From assembly GCA_935421135.1 (NCBI GenBank), contig OW285189.1:25360298-25424297 (forward strand): a DNA stretch of 64,000 nt, written 5' to 3'. How positions within the stretch are numbered: position 1 is the stretch's first letter; each line of letters opens with the position of its first letter. Shown piece after piece: positions 1 to 11,700 of the stretch. Origin of the DNA: Bugulina stolonifera. Taxonomy: Eukaryota; Bryozoa; Gymnolaemata; Cheilostomatida; Bugulidae. The notes below the pieces were generated by a model, which worked only from the letters and a program-made list of their open reading frames with translations, was not told the DNA's origin and ran no database searches. Position numbers and translations under genes: made by a program.

Positions 1-235
1 AGTATGTACTGTAGTGGACAGTGTAGTATATAGTGTAGCATGTACTGTAGTGGACAGTGTAGTATATAGTGTAGCATGTACTGTAGTGGACAGTGTAGTA
101 TATAGTGTAGTATGTACTGTAGTGGACAGTGTAGTATGTACTGTAGTGGACAGTGTAGTATGTACTGTAGTGGGCAGTGTAGTATGTATTGCAGTAGATA
201 GCAGAGGATATAGTGTAGTATTTAGTGTATCAGGT
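1..235. repeat. Minisatellite of TGTACTGTAGTGGACAGTG type
   Basis: Tandem copies of a unit of about 24 bases (core GTACTGTAGTGGACAGTG) alternate with a short insert ending in GTGTAGC, from the window edge to about base 235 with decay at the end. The open reading frame across it is a by-product of the repeat and is not a gene. The array runs off the left edge, so its full length is unknown. Confidence 0.85.
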
Positions 236-526
236 TTTACCTGCTGTGGGTTCTTTCTCCATGTGCTGCATATGTGTGTAGGGCGTCGGCTCTTGGCTCG
301 GGCTATAGCTGTGGACTTCCTCTTACGGAGGCCTCCGTGCCCTAGGGATCTGTAACCTAGCGCTGTAACATACAAACACTATACTTAGTCAGATTATTTC
401 ACCCTGATGGAAGGAGGGGCAGCTGGGCCTACTTACAGAGCACTTGGGAACCATTAGCTACGTATCACGCGATTTTATAATAACATAAACTCCACCAACT
501 GTCAGTTTGCACACCTATGAGTTAGC

Positions 527-556
527 AGGCTGCTGCAGCAGCAGCAGCAGGCTGCT

Positions 557-611
<55 letters not shown>
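527..611. repeat. CAG/CTG trinucleotide tract
   Basis: A nearly pure CAG run of more than 60 bases, preceded by two short GGCTGCTG interruptions. No open frame with coding character surrounds it, so it is treated as a non-coding microsatellite. Confidence 0.9.
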
Positions 612-612
<1 letters not shown>

Positions 613-1126
613 CTAGTCACCACATATGATATAATCTGTAGCATGTATATTCAACATATCTAGCCTATATATACATGTATAACAGATTGATAGTATCATG
701 ATAAGGATAGCACATATCTACAGTATAATCAATACCTACATGTACGTTATGAGGAAAAGTTGTTATCTTACTGTAGAGGTCATAGGTACGAGCTTAGCAC
801 TGAGTACCATTATCTGCTACTTATAAGAGAAATGATATGAAATTCACTTCCTTAATATTAACTAACTGTTACAATTAGTGGACTGAGTAGCTGTTATGTA
901 GCCGCTAGTAATATATTATATAGGTGTGGGTGTGGTCTCTGTATTTCCATACATGATCAACTACTCATCATATCATCAGTTCTAAACTCCTAAAACAGTG
1001 AGTGTCGGCACGTTGGTGACTGCCAGCCTACCCACCCAATAGCTGGTATAACATGACTTTACTGTACCTAATACCATACACATATTATATGTACATAATA
1101 TAGGTTACCTACTTCACTGTACCTAA

Positions 1127-1165
1127 TACCATATACATATACATGTATATATAGGTCGTGGTATG

Positions 1166-1206
<41 letters not shown>

Positions 1207-1255
1207 GTATATATAGGTCGTGGTATGTACATATACATATACATATACATACCAC
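1127..1255. repeat. ACATAT microsatellite with two copies of a longer motif
   Basis: Runs of the hexamer ACATAT are separated by two copies of a block containing ATATAGGTCGTGGTATG. It lies just 3' (on the minus strand) of the possible exon at 1281-1608, so it could be intronic. The peptides read across it are repeat artefacts. Confidence 0.85.
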
Positions 1256-1280
1256 GGCCATGATAGTATTTACTTCACTT

Positions 1281-1608
1281 ACAGCTAATTTGTTGACTGG
1301 GAAGTTCGTACTCAGGGCCGTCTCCGTCACAGTCTTCATATGAATTTAGGTCAAGGTCGGAGTTATGGTAAAGTCTATCCACTACATCTACTGACTCTAC
1401 ATCAATAGTTGTATGTCCAGTATCCATTACTACCCTCCTAGGGCTTCTCTCATTGGCTGGTAGGCTGTCACTGTAGCCATTCCCTGCAGTAGCATACATG
1501 ATGTAATGACGTGATACTACAGGTACATAGTGGTAGCTATAGGCACTATGGAGGGTGGTTTTACCAATACATCCATAGGCTATAGTCGATTTATCACCTA
1601 CATGCATA
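1281..1608 (-). CDS. Possible exon of an unidentified minus-strand gene
   Basis: A minus-strand open frame of about 110 codons has non-repetitive, acidic, Tyr/Asp-rich composition (for example DVVDRLYHNSDLDLNSYEDC), unlike the simple-sequence frames around it. It is bounded by a plausible acceptor (CATCTTATAG) at its upstream end and a strong donor (GTAAGT) right after codon ATTAGCT at its downstream end. I do not recognise the family. The Tyr-containing acidic stretch would suit a cytoplasmic tail, but that is a guess. No neighbouring exon could be placed, so the gene is partial and its existence is uncertain. Confidence 0.35.
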
Positions 1609-1772
1609 CTATAAGATGATTGGAACCTGTACAGTTGCCTTAGAGACCAATTCTGTAGATAGAGCCTATGATGGTGGGGGTCTGAGATCCACCCATTACA
1701 TCAGATGACTTGAACTACAGGCTATAGACCTACAGTTAGAGGATGTAGCAGGTAGTGGACAGATAAAACGCA

Positions 1773-2635
1773 ATGTATGTCTACAAGTATACATATATAT
1801 CATGTCATGCTGAGCATGTATGTCTACAAGTATACATATATATCATGTCATGCTGAGCATGTATGTCTACAAGTATACATATATATCATGTCATGCTGAG
1901 CATGTATGTCTACAAGTATACATATATATCATGTCATGCTGAGCATGTATGTCTACAAGTATACATATATATCATGTCATGCTGAGCATGTATGTCTACA
2001 AGTATACATATATATCATGTTATGCTGAGCATGTATGTCTACAAGTATACATATATATCATGTCATGCTGAGCATGTATGTCTACAAGTATACATATATA
2101 TCATGTCATGCTGAGCATGTATGTCTACAAGTATACATATATATCATGTCATGCTGAGCATGTATGTCTACAAGTATACATATATATCATGTCATGCTGA
2201 GCATGTATGTCTACAAGTATACATATATATCATGTCATGCTGAGCATGTATGTCTACAAGTATACATATATATCATGTTATGCTGAGCATGTATGTCTAC
2301 AAGTATACATATATATCATGTTATGCTGAGCATGTATGTCTACAAGTATACATATATATCATGTTATGCTGAGCATGTATGTCTACAAGTATACATATAT
2401 ATCATGTCATGCTGAGCATGTATGTCTACAAGTATACATATATATCATGTTATGCTGAGCATGTATGTCTACAAGTATACATATATATCATGTCATGCTG
2501 AGCATGTATGTCTACAAGTATACATATATATCATGTTATGCTGAGCATGTATGTCTACAAGTGTACATATATATCATGTCATGCTGAGCATGTATGTCTA
2601 CAAGTATACATATATATCATGTCATGCTGAGCATG
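1773..2635. repeat. 43-bp minisatellite, about 20 copies
   Basis: The unit is 43 bases (begins CATGTATGTCTACAAGTATA and ends CATGCTGAG) and repeats almost perfectly about 20 times. The main variant is C or T in ATGT(C/T)ATGCTG, and one copy has GTGTACAT in place of GTATACAT. Near identity suggests recent expansion or ongoing homogenisation. Confidence 0.95.
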
Positions 2636-3094
2636 CTGGTCAAGTGTAACTATGACTGTATGCTAGTGAAACAGTCATACACACTATTATACTACACTGT
2701 ATGTAGTGTGTATTACTGTACAGTTATGCACATACTTTGTTGGAGAGGGAAGCTATTACCATTCATCACTGTATTAATACCCAATCTGTAAAAGAGTAAC
2801 AATTATATACATGTAATACAGTCAGACCGATATGTGCTTATGGTTTACCTTGCCATCACCAGCCTATTTCTCTAAGTTTATATTATGTTCCTGGAAAAGA
2901 TGGTCTAATATATACATACATGTATATATACTGTAGATATATGTAAATGTACATGTACATGTATGTGCATGGCAATCAGGGCATAGAGTTCATATTCATA
3001 TTATTTACTTCAATTTCAAAGATTGATTGTAAAATTCATAATTTTTTCCCATAACATGCAGAGGATTAAAACTAAAAGTAAAACTGGATTTCAG

Positions 3095-3346
3095 CTAAGG
3101 AACTTAGCTAATACACACACCATACTTATACTAAGGAACTTAGCTGATACACACACCATACTTATACTAAGGAACTTAGCTGATACACACACCATACTTA
3201 TACTAAGGAACTTAGCTGATACACACACCATACTTATACTAAGGAACTTAGCTGATACACACACCATACTTATACTAAGGAACTAAGCTGATACACACAC
3301 CACACTCATACTAAGGAACTTAGCTGATACACACACACACTCATAC
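3095..3346. repeat. 36-bp minisatellite, about 7 copies
   Basis: The unit is 36 bases (begins CTAAGGAACTTAGCTGATAC and ends CACCATACTTATA). Because 36 is divisible by three it gives an open frame with a 12-residue repeat (LRNLADTHTILI) at 3023-3286. The last two units carry substitutions and a deletion, and the frame has no other coding evidence. Confidence 0.9.
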
Positions 3347-5212
3347 TAAACTGACATACAAATAACCATTGTACTGACTCAGAGCACACAGCACCGGACA
3401 ATCATGTATTGCTCTACTATCACTACCAAATAGCAGCTCATAAAGCTGGTCTACACATGAATAGTTTTCAGAATTTGGCTTGAGCCGGCTAAACTATCTT
3501 ACTCACTCACCACTGGGAGTAGTAAAAGTGTGGTAATCACTGTATATACAATTAATGTAAAATAATGCATAATAATCATGTATTTAGAGCCTATATTTAT
3601 TACATGAATAATATTAATATATTTATATTATACATGTAGCTAATTACAATATACATTTGAATACCTTTAAAGAAATAGTAGGCTTTTAAATGTTGATAAG
3701 GGGAACACCTCAGTGGTACAATGTGCTTAGACAGTGATTTAGATTTTACACTGCACTGCTGTTTTTGAGGAGTGTTGGTTTGAATCCATAGCAACATATT
3801 CATCGGTTTCTTACGATTTCAATTATGTTCATCAATTTTGTCCTTATTCAGAGACAGCTGTCCTGCACTTGTTCTAATTGATCTAGGAGCTTGCTTTTAT
3901 GTGGGGGCACCATGGAGTGCATATTAATATTTCATCATCTCAACTACTTTACTGTTGATATAAACATATCCATGTTGAAACGATGAAAAACTAGTTGTGA
4001 CATTCATATTCATAATAATAATTGACATTTTTATTAATATTAAATATAACATTGATAATTATTATATATCTGCATTGTTACTGTGTTCAATTATTATTTT
4101 GTAAACTGATTGTAAAATAATTAATATAACCTAATGGCTGTAACAAGGAGTAATAACTATATTTTATTAAATAATTAACTATAATTTAATGCAATTACCA
4201 TTATATAATAATTTCATTTTACTAATATATGATATGAATATTTATCTATTAATAAATAAATTATAGTTAGTATATGTAGGTATAACATTAACAATGTAAT
4301 TTTTATATTATTATTTATATAATAAAATAATAATAAATATAAATAACAATATTAATTATATTCAATATTAATAATTCAAACATATTCATTAAATATATTG
4401 AATTATAATTATTAGTACTATTATTTTATATTCAGTATTTTATTATTTAATATCTGTTTATGATTTGTTGATATGATGTACAATCTTAATCTAATTATTC
4501 TAATATAAAATATATAATAAATATTTATATTAATGTTATTACAATTTTAATTTAATAAAATAATTATAATTTATTATTATAATTAATAATTATAATAATA
4601 AGTATAATTTTATAATAATAATAATAATAATAATAATATTAAATATTTATTTGTAAATTTTGTATCTCAAGATGCCTCAGGACTTCAAGATTCCCAACTC
4701 TGACTATGCGTGAAGAATTCTATAAGTACATGACTTGTACAGCGTATATGATATACGAATAAAAAAGTGTAAGTATTAAATGCTGCAGATAGAATAAAAC
4801 CTATTTTCATCTGTACATTGGCAGTATGATTATTATGATTACTGTTACTTTCATTTCCGAATTTGAGCAGCTATTTTACAGTCATAGACTGCGCGTCCTA
4901 CCAAACACCAGAGCTCTGCCTAACACTAAGTTGATCAAAAAACGGCTGATGTCAATATTCCGGATAAAATAGGAACTGTGTCTACTGAATGTTCTCCTAT
5001 CGAATTATCAGAGAGTGACAGAGAGAAGATAACTCGGCAGATAAACTCCTGACAACGCCAAGATAACTCTAGGTTTGTTGTTTAGGATTTCTAGAAACCT
5101 TTGCATAAGCCCTAGGTTATTATTTACCATATAAATAGAGGGGGTATAACTCTATGTTATTCATTTACTGTTTTATTTGGTACTAGTATTATAGAGGTAG
5201 AAATAGAATTAG
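3347..5212. other. Gene-free stretch with very AT-rich core
   Basis: I see no supportable gene here. Bases 4000-4660 are almost entirely A and T with ATA/TAA runs, ending in a short ATA-repeat. The flanks are ordinary low-complexity DNA with no splice-bounded open frame. Confidence 0.6.
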
Positions 5213-6493
5213 CAGAGCTGGGTCCAAGTCATAGATTTGACTTGACTTGGACTTGCCAACTTGCTGACTTGACTTGACTTTGACTTGCACATCAATGTGA
5301 CTTGACTTGACTTGGACACATGAATGACTTGTGATTTTGACTTGGGTTCTGCCAAGTCAATCTGGCAAATAAAAATTTTGTACAGTGTTTAGCCAACATG
5401 GAAATAAGGTCTCAATTGCCTACCTACATGTATTTATCATTTTTACTAAATCAGTGCTACTAGCAGCACTCAGAGTATATCAAGGTTAGCTATGAGGATA
5501 CACAACTCAGGCAATATCTAGGCTGTGTGTACGTGAGACTACACAATGCATAGTCACAAGTACACACAGTGCAAGTAGTGTAAGTGTAGCATAGGTGTGG
5601 TGTAAGTAGTGAATACAATGTACAATGCAATAATTACTAGAGTTAAATTGCAGGACTGGTCAGAGGACACTCTGGGCTGTACCATGTGCTGTTTATATGC
5701 TATGTAACACTGTGTTACCATTACAATATACAGTATATAATACTATATGACCAGTCTCAACCGTAGTGCCAAAAATACTACTTGTATAGACTAGTTCTTT
5801 ACCCATGATCGCATAACATACATGTACATGCCCTGCTACACCTTGGCATAGGTTTTTCATGGATCGGAATGCCTACTAAAAGAAAAAAGTGATGTTTTGG
5901 AAAATGTAAAACTTTTTGAAGTTGTCTTCCACTTGACTTGCATTTCGACTTGACTTGACTTTGACTTGACTTATATATATATAACTTTATTTAATGTGCA
6001 ATATTAGTATACAGTATGTATGAATATCAGCATCATGCTTTTGTTTTTTTACATTGAAAACTTTTGCATGTTTTTCATGCTGTTGCACAGGTACTTAAAA
6101 AGGAGAACAAAAGAAGTTATACATCAAGAAAGCGAGAAGAGAGAGAAATGACAAAAAAAAAAAAAAAAAAAAAAAAAAGGAACATGACAGTGACAGAGGA
6201 AACAAATGTGTACAGATAATGATATTTGTTTTTGTTTTTTTGGTTTTTTTTTTTTTTTTTTTTCCCCTTTCCTTTTATATAGTGTATAATTCATACATAA
6301 AATAGATACCACAATATATACTAACATACGAAGTAAAGACAATTTGGAACTGCATGACCTGCATGACGGCTGAGTGCTGACTTGACTTGACTTGACTTGA
6401 GGCAGAACTGACTTGACTTGGACTTAACTTGCCTCTAAAATTTTAGAAATGACTTGACTTGTTGACTTGCAAGTCGACTTGGACCCAACTCTG
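5213..6493. mobile_element. hAT-like non-autonomous element with GACTTG-repeat ends
   Basis: It begins CAGAGCTGGGTCCAAGTC and ends with the inverse, GACTTGGACCCAACTCTG. Just inside both ends lie tandem GACTTG/CAAGTC arrays. The interior matches, in inverted orientation, the element at 49285-50365. Flanks AGAATTAG and CGATTTAG are a degraded 8-base target duplication (6 of 8 identical), while the other copy has a perfect one. A CAG terminus plus 8-base duplication fits the hAT superfamily. Unlike the other copy it has a poly(A) run near 6150-6178 and a poly(T) run near 6234-6262, which could pair. No transposase frame is present. Confidence 0.8.
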
Positions 6494-8173
6494 CGATTTA
6501 GTGTGCCCACAGGTACAGATTGCATTTGCCGGTACAGGTAGAGGTCATAGAGGTATGGTAGAGGTAGTGACCCGTACCGTAGTGACTAGTGTAGAAAACT
6601 ACAAACTCACAAAGGTAGTGTACAAAGAATGTAGCGTAACCCTATACCAAAGATAGATTTTTGCCTATACTACAGTACGTTATTGTACTACTTTGGCGTA
6701 CCCATAGAATTACCTCCTATTCTATGGGCGTATCCGTGAGCGTGTCACAAGGAGTAATCCCCTCTACGTTGCGAAAACATGCGAAAACATCGTCGTCGAT
6801 TACGTCACTGGAGTGCAACACTCGCCATTTTTCTTGGGATTGCGAATCCAACAAGTTGAACTAAACAACGAAGATTGTGGATACTCACGCCAATAATAGG
6901 CCATAAGGGATGATCTTCGAATTTAAACTCAATTAAAAAAAGAAAGAAATTGTTGCTCAAGTGAAGCGTTCAGCACTGACTGAATTTGCATAGAAATTGG
7001 TAGGTATTAGGTACAATTTTCCTCTAAAAAAGTTAAAGTCAAGTGAAACAAATAAATAGAAGAAAAATAATGATAACGAAGTAAGAATTCTTTGTAATTA
7101 GCTCAAGCCGAATTTTTAAAACTGCCAAACCTAAATAAATATCACAAGTATATCATAAGAATAGTTTCTTACCAAAAGCTATCAGAGGCACCAAAAGAAA
7201 CACAGACTTGACTAGCAAACACAGAAACAGAACATGGCGTAAAAGCTAAAGCTGTAAACTAAAGTTGGTAGCTAGTTCAACGTCCTGTAAAGGTGAACTA
7301 ACACACTACTCAAAAGTACCAACAAACAGCAGATTGCTGGAACCCCCTGTAGCCAAATAAAATCGCACACTGTTATCCAAATGAGGCACTCCTTTATACA
7401 TTTAGTGTTCCAGAGTGTACGATGACTTCAAAGGTATCATGTGGTATGGTTGAAAAGAGAAATTAAAATCTGGTTAAAATTTATTTTATATTAATGTTTA
7501 TTTACTTTTATACATTATAGCAAAGTCAGTGTAGTAAATCTGTGAAGTTTAGTCGAAATTACATTAATGACGGAACATAGCTGATTCTGATGATATCGAC
7601 ATTTTCCAAAATCGCCAATTCCAAATTGAAATTTTGTTTAGCGATTTAAGCATATAATCATAATCATACTTACGTGGATATCGTTGTCATACTAGACCGC
7701 CTAGGGGGGCAGAAGAGGTATGCTTCATATGGGACAGGAGTGGTGCATGGTTTGGGCAGTGTTCGATGGGTATGGACCAGGGGGTCATTTCATAGCTTGG
7801 CAGTGCAGGTTGTTAAGACCTGCCATTTGAAGAAATTAAGAATATTTTGTTATGTATCATAGCTGTCCAGTTTTTAAATCTCAAATAGTTCGAGGTAGAA
7901 AACTCTGGTGGTATAGGTTGCTGTTTACTCTTAAGAATCTTGGTTGGCCTTCGCTTTGGGATCTAGTTTGCATCTGGCAGTTTTGTTGTCTGTTGAGCTT
8001 ATCATAATGATGAATAAACAATGGAAATACAAATACTAATACTTCCAATTCAAAATTTCACGTTTTAAGCCACATGTCCACATTGACATTCCCTACGCAA
8101 ACTTCCACAGTCATTTCATCTTAATTTTATTTAGTTTTTTTTTCTATAATTATATTAGGAGGGGACATGCATG
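6494..8173. other. Gene-free stretch upstream of RBBP6
   Basis: No supportable gene is seen. Near 6706-6735 there is a small hairpin (CCCATAGAAT with ATTCTATGGG). The rest is unique-looking AT-rich sequence, with short open frames that lack splice signals or recognisable protein motifs. Confidence 0.5.
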
Positions 8174-8566
8174 TTAGCACACAATAACATGATCTGAAAA
8201 ACGGGTTGCATGATCAGAGTTATTGCAACTACCATTCAATGCTAAAAAGTGCCCCAGGTCTGTCATAACAATATGTTTAGGCCTACAGACTGGCATGTAG
8301 GTCTGAACTAAAGTTACATGTTCATATGAATAAAACATCCTAATCATTTTAATAGTGTTTTCACAAATAATGACTGAATGAATATTTAAAAGCAAGAAGA
8401 AGCTGTTGTGGGGTGGTGGTAGAGTTGCCAGTATGTAGACTTTACGGTCACAGATGCAAGTCTCATGCACTCCTGTCACTCGTGTAAGCTTCAGCGATAA
8501 TTGATGTGTGTTAAATAGGATGGCTAAATGTGTGATAGTAACCAAAAATGCCAACCAAGCTGACAT
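8174..8566 (-). CDS. Hypothetical small secreted protein, doubtful
   Basis: A 130-codon minus-strand frame starts at an ATG, and its first 20 residues (MSAWLAFLVTITHLAILFNT) resemble a signal peptide. The following residues contain two closely spaced Cys, and a second hydrophobic run follows near residue 55. It would be transcribed divergently from RBBP6, whose start is 222 bases away. I do not recognise the family. The second half reads like translated non-coding DNA, so either only the first part is an exon or the frame is fortuitous. Confidence 0.2.
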   Translation of the reverse strand: MSAWLAFLVTITHLAILFNTHQLSLKLTRVTGVHETCICDRKVYILATLPPPHNSFFLLLNIHSVIICENTIKMIRMFYSYEHVTLVQTYMPVCRPKHIVMTDLGHFLALNGSCNNSDHATRFSDHVIVC

Positions 8567-8787
8567 AACTGAGCAGTGAGCAATTTCACTTCACCTTATC
8601 CTCGTTAACAACAATTAACTGCCTCTTTAATTTTTATGGTCTGTAGCCAATGGCTTAATATTAGTAACAATGGTATGCATGGGTCCTGATAGTATACACG
8701 CGCACACACACCAATATTCTTGTCATCTCTTCTGTGTATTGTATGAGAATCGTTGCGTTTTGTAGCGGTGAAAGCACCAGGACAGCC

Positions 8788-11700
8788 ATGTCACACATTC
8801 ACTACAAGTTCCAGAGTAGTAATGAGCACAACACTATCACATTTGATGACCTATCCATCTCTTTATCCGAGCTAAAGGGTCTCATTCTGGCCAAATCAAA
8901 GGTTGAATCTTCTCCGGATATGTCCATTCAGATTACAAATGCACAGACCAAGGAAGGTAAGTGTTTGTATATGACAAATCAATGCACTGTATCAATGTTT
9001 CTGCCTCTGCGTGGGCGTAAAAGTTGATGGGCAAAAGTATTTCAATGTGTGTACAGTGCAGTACAGGTCTATGATCCTGTTCTTACTATTATAGTGCACA
9101 CCATGTACTTTATTTTAGTTCCATATTATAGCAGATCAATTCCTAGACCAGTATCCTGTGCTGTTACACTATGATAGGCCTACACTGTATGCATATGTAC
9201 AGGTGTTAGTATATATTATAAACAATCCTCTTTGACACTTCATTTAGTGTGTTTGTTGTTGTTTGTTGTAGTTTATAAGAACGATACAGATCTGATTCCA
9301 AAAAACACCTCAGTCATTGTTACCAGGGTGCCCATAATCAAAGCCTACAAAGGGTGAGTACTTCTGTTACTTGTAAGCTTTATAACCTGTCAGAATTCTT
9401 CCTGATGTCATAATACATGTACATGTATATTGGCAAGTTTGAGAGCTACATGTATGTTGGTAATAGTATTGGTATAGCAAATAGTACTGTGTTGAGCTTG
9501 CATAATAATATAATGCACTGTACATTTGTATCATATGATGGCTATTAATTTTCATCTGAGTGATTGACTGTGGTTTGTTTATTTTCAGTCAAGAAGACGA
9601 TGAAAATGTACGTAAACAAATAATCACAGTTTGTATATGATGGTGTAGTTGTAAGTATCTTCTTTATCATGTTTACAAGGGAGGAGCTGTCTCTCTATCT
9701 GTGTGCTCACCTGGACGGCGAGGCCCAGGTTTGAGAGGTTAATGCCATCATGTAGAGGATGCTATTGTAAGCAAGTCGTTCTCTGGACCCAATAAAAAAG
9801 AGAATTTGTCCAAGAGATGGCTTGCGTAGTCTGTGATAAATTTTTACAAAGTAATTTATTGATACTATATTTTTAGAAGTTTTTGTTTTGAAATACTGTT
9901 TTGCTGTGTCTTTTGACACAGTGATGCTATGTTTGTTAAGTTTATGTTTGTCTAGAATAAATAAGTGTTTACACTTGGTTACTTACATCTTGGTAGGTAG
10001 TCATGTTATTTATTGTTCCCTCACTCCATTCCAATGACATTAGAAATGTCACAATGTTTTTTCTTCCAATTGTTAACAATAGCAATAAATATGTTACATG
10101 GGATGGTAATATATTGCTTCTATACTGCAACTGTTTTCCTAGTAACTGTTTTAGTTGGGTATTTGTAGAATGTAGTATCACATGCACTTGCTGGTAGAGC
10201 ATTCCCTTGGGTAACGTTGGTCTTTTCTAAAAGTAGAAATTTTACATTGGGTCCGGGCAGTTTTTCCAATGGTAACTCCAATGGTCATTCCAATGGTAAC
10301 TCCTGCAGTTTGACAGCCCAGTTGAGGGCACTCAAATATGTTATATTGAGTTGTCATAAAAATATCTGATTTTGGGAGTCCTGTTGGCTAAATTTAGAGC
10401 TTGTTTGGTTCTCTTGGTATAGCTGATCAGCCAAAGGTTTAGCTTCACCTAGCTATCCTCTACTTCGAGATTTATTTTAAAATATCCCTCACTATTTGGT
10501 TTCCATTTATCCTTGTATTTTCGCGTGTGGCCCTCTTCCCATAGTTGCATCTAGCTTAGGCAGTTCTTTTGTTGGTTCATGTTTCCGACTGATGTTAATG
10601 TCTTTTTGGAGTAGGATGTTTCTCTTTGCTAACCTTTACAACAACTCCTGACCAGCCTCATAAAATGAACTAGTTTCACCTGGCAGACAGTTTACTAGAC
10701 TGTATACTTGTGCAATATGCACCCGATGGTCTGAAATTTGGGAATGAAGTGTTTTAGTGAGTTTGTATGTTTGGTCTGAGGTTAAGTGGCTATTTATAAG
10801 GATGCAGATTTACATTTGTGTGTTGTTCGTTCCCCAAGGTTTACCCCACGATTTATGAAAATATTAATGGAACTCCACTTTTGAGAAATGTTTAGGGCAC
10901 CATTTCTGTACCAGTTGTGAATGTATGCTGCAGCAGTATTTATAAACCTCCGCTGTTGGTTTAACATTGTGTTTGTGGGTGAACGGTATGAATCTCTCCC
11001 ATGATGCAGTTACTAGGTACCCACAAGTGTCCCATTGCACCTGTGGAGTGGCTCTACAGTACACATTTTAGTCAAGGCTTTGTTTTGCTGTATACATGTC
11101 CTACATTGGTTTTGTTTCACAGAATTATTTTTCCTGTTGTTACCCCTGGGATTTAATTATTCATTACTACCATTCCATCGTATAATATGCTGTTTAAATT
11201 GATGTAGCAACCCCCCCAACAAATGGGTTGTTAAACACTCCTATGCCACCATTACCGTCATGCCATCAAATGTTTCCAGTTTATTCTAGATATTCTTTTC
11301 CATAGTTTGAGTTAAATTCTGTTCCAAGCCAACTGCTGTTTGCAGTAATTTAACAAACTGCCACCGACATTCAGTTCAACACTTCTTTTATACTTATGAA
11401 AATTGAATCATTTTTTGTAAATAAATAGATTTTTCTCTGTGCTTGCATCCCACCAAGTAGGCCATAACATATAACCGACTTTTATATTGCAATCCATTTG
11501 CTGTGGAGGTTGCCACATCTCCATTATTTTATGGCAATGTTTTAATCATAACATGTTCTATCTATTTCTTTGTCAACAGATGGATGAGAATTCACATCTT
11601 GCATTTCTTGCCAAGGTATAGTAGAGGTTTAGGATATTTTAAAATAAATAATCATAGGCATTTGTACTAGTAGTAGTAAGTGACTCACCTGGGCTTGTTT

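Noticed and set aside
14..355. 113-codon open frame with repeated valine/serine blocks
   Set aside because: It is the translation of the left-edge minisatellite; no splice signals or other coding character.
3023..3286. 87-codon frame with seven 12-residue repeats
   Set aside because: Arises because the 36-base unit is divisible by three; it ends when units diverge and has no homologue I know.
6124..6342. Minus-strand frame with poly-Lys and poly-Phe
   Set aside because: Caused by the poly(A) and poly(T) runs in the hAT-like element.
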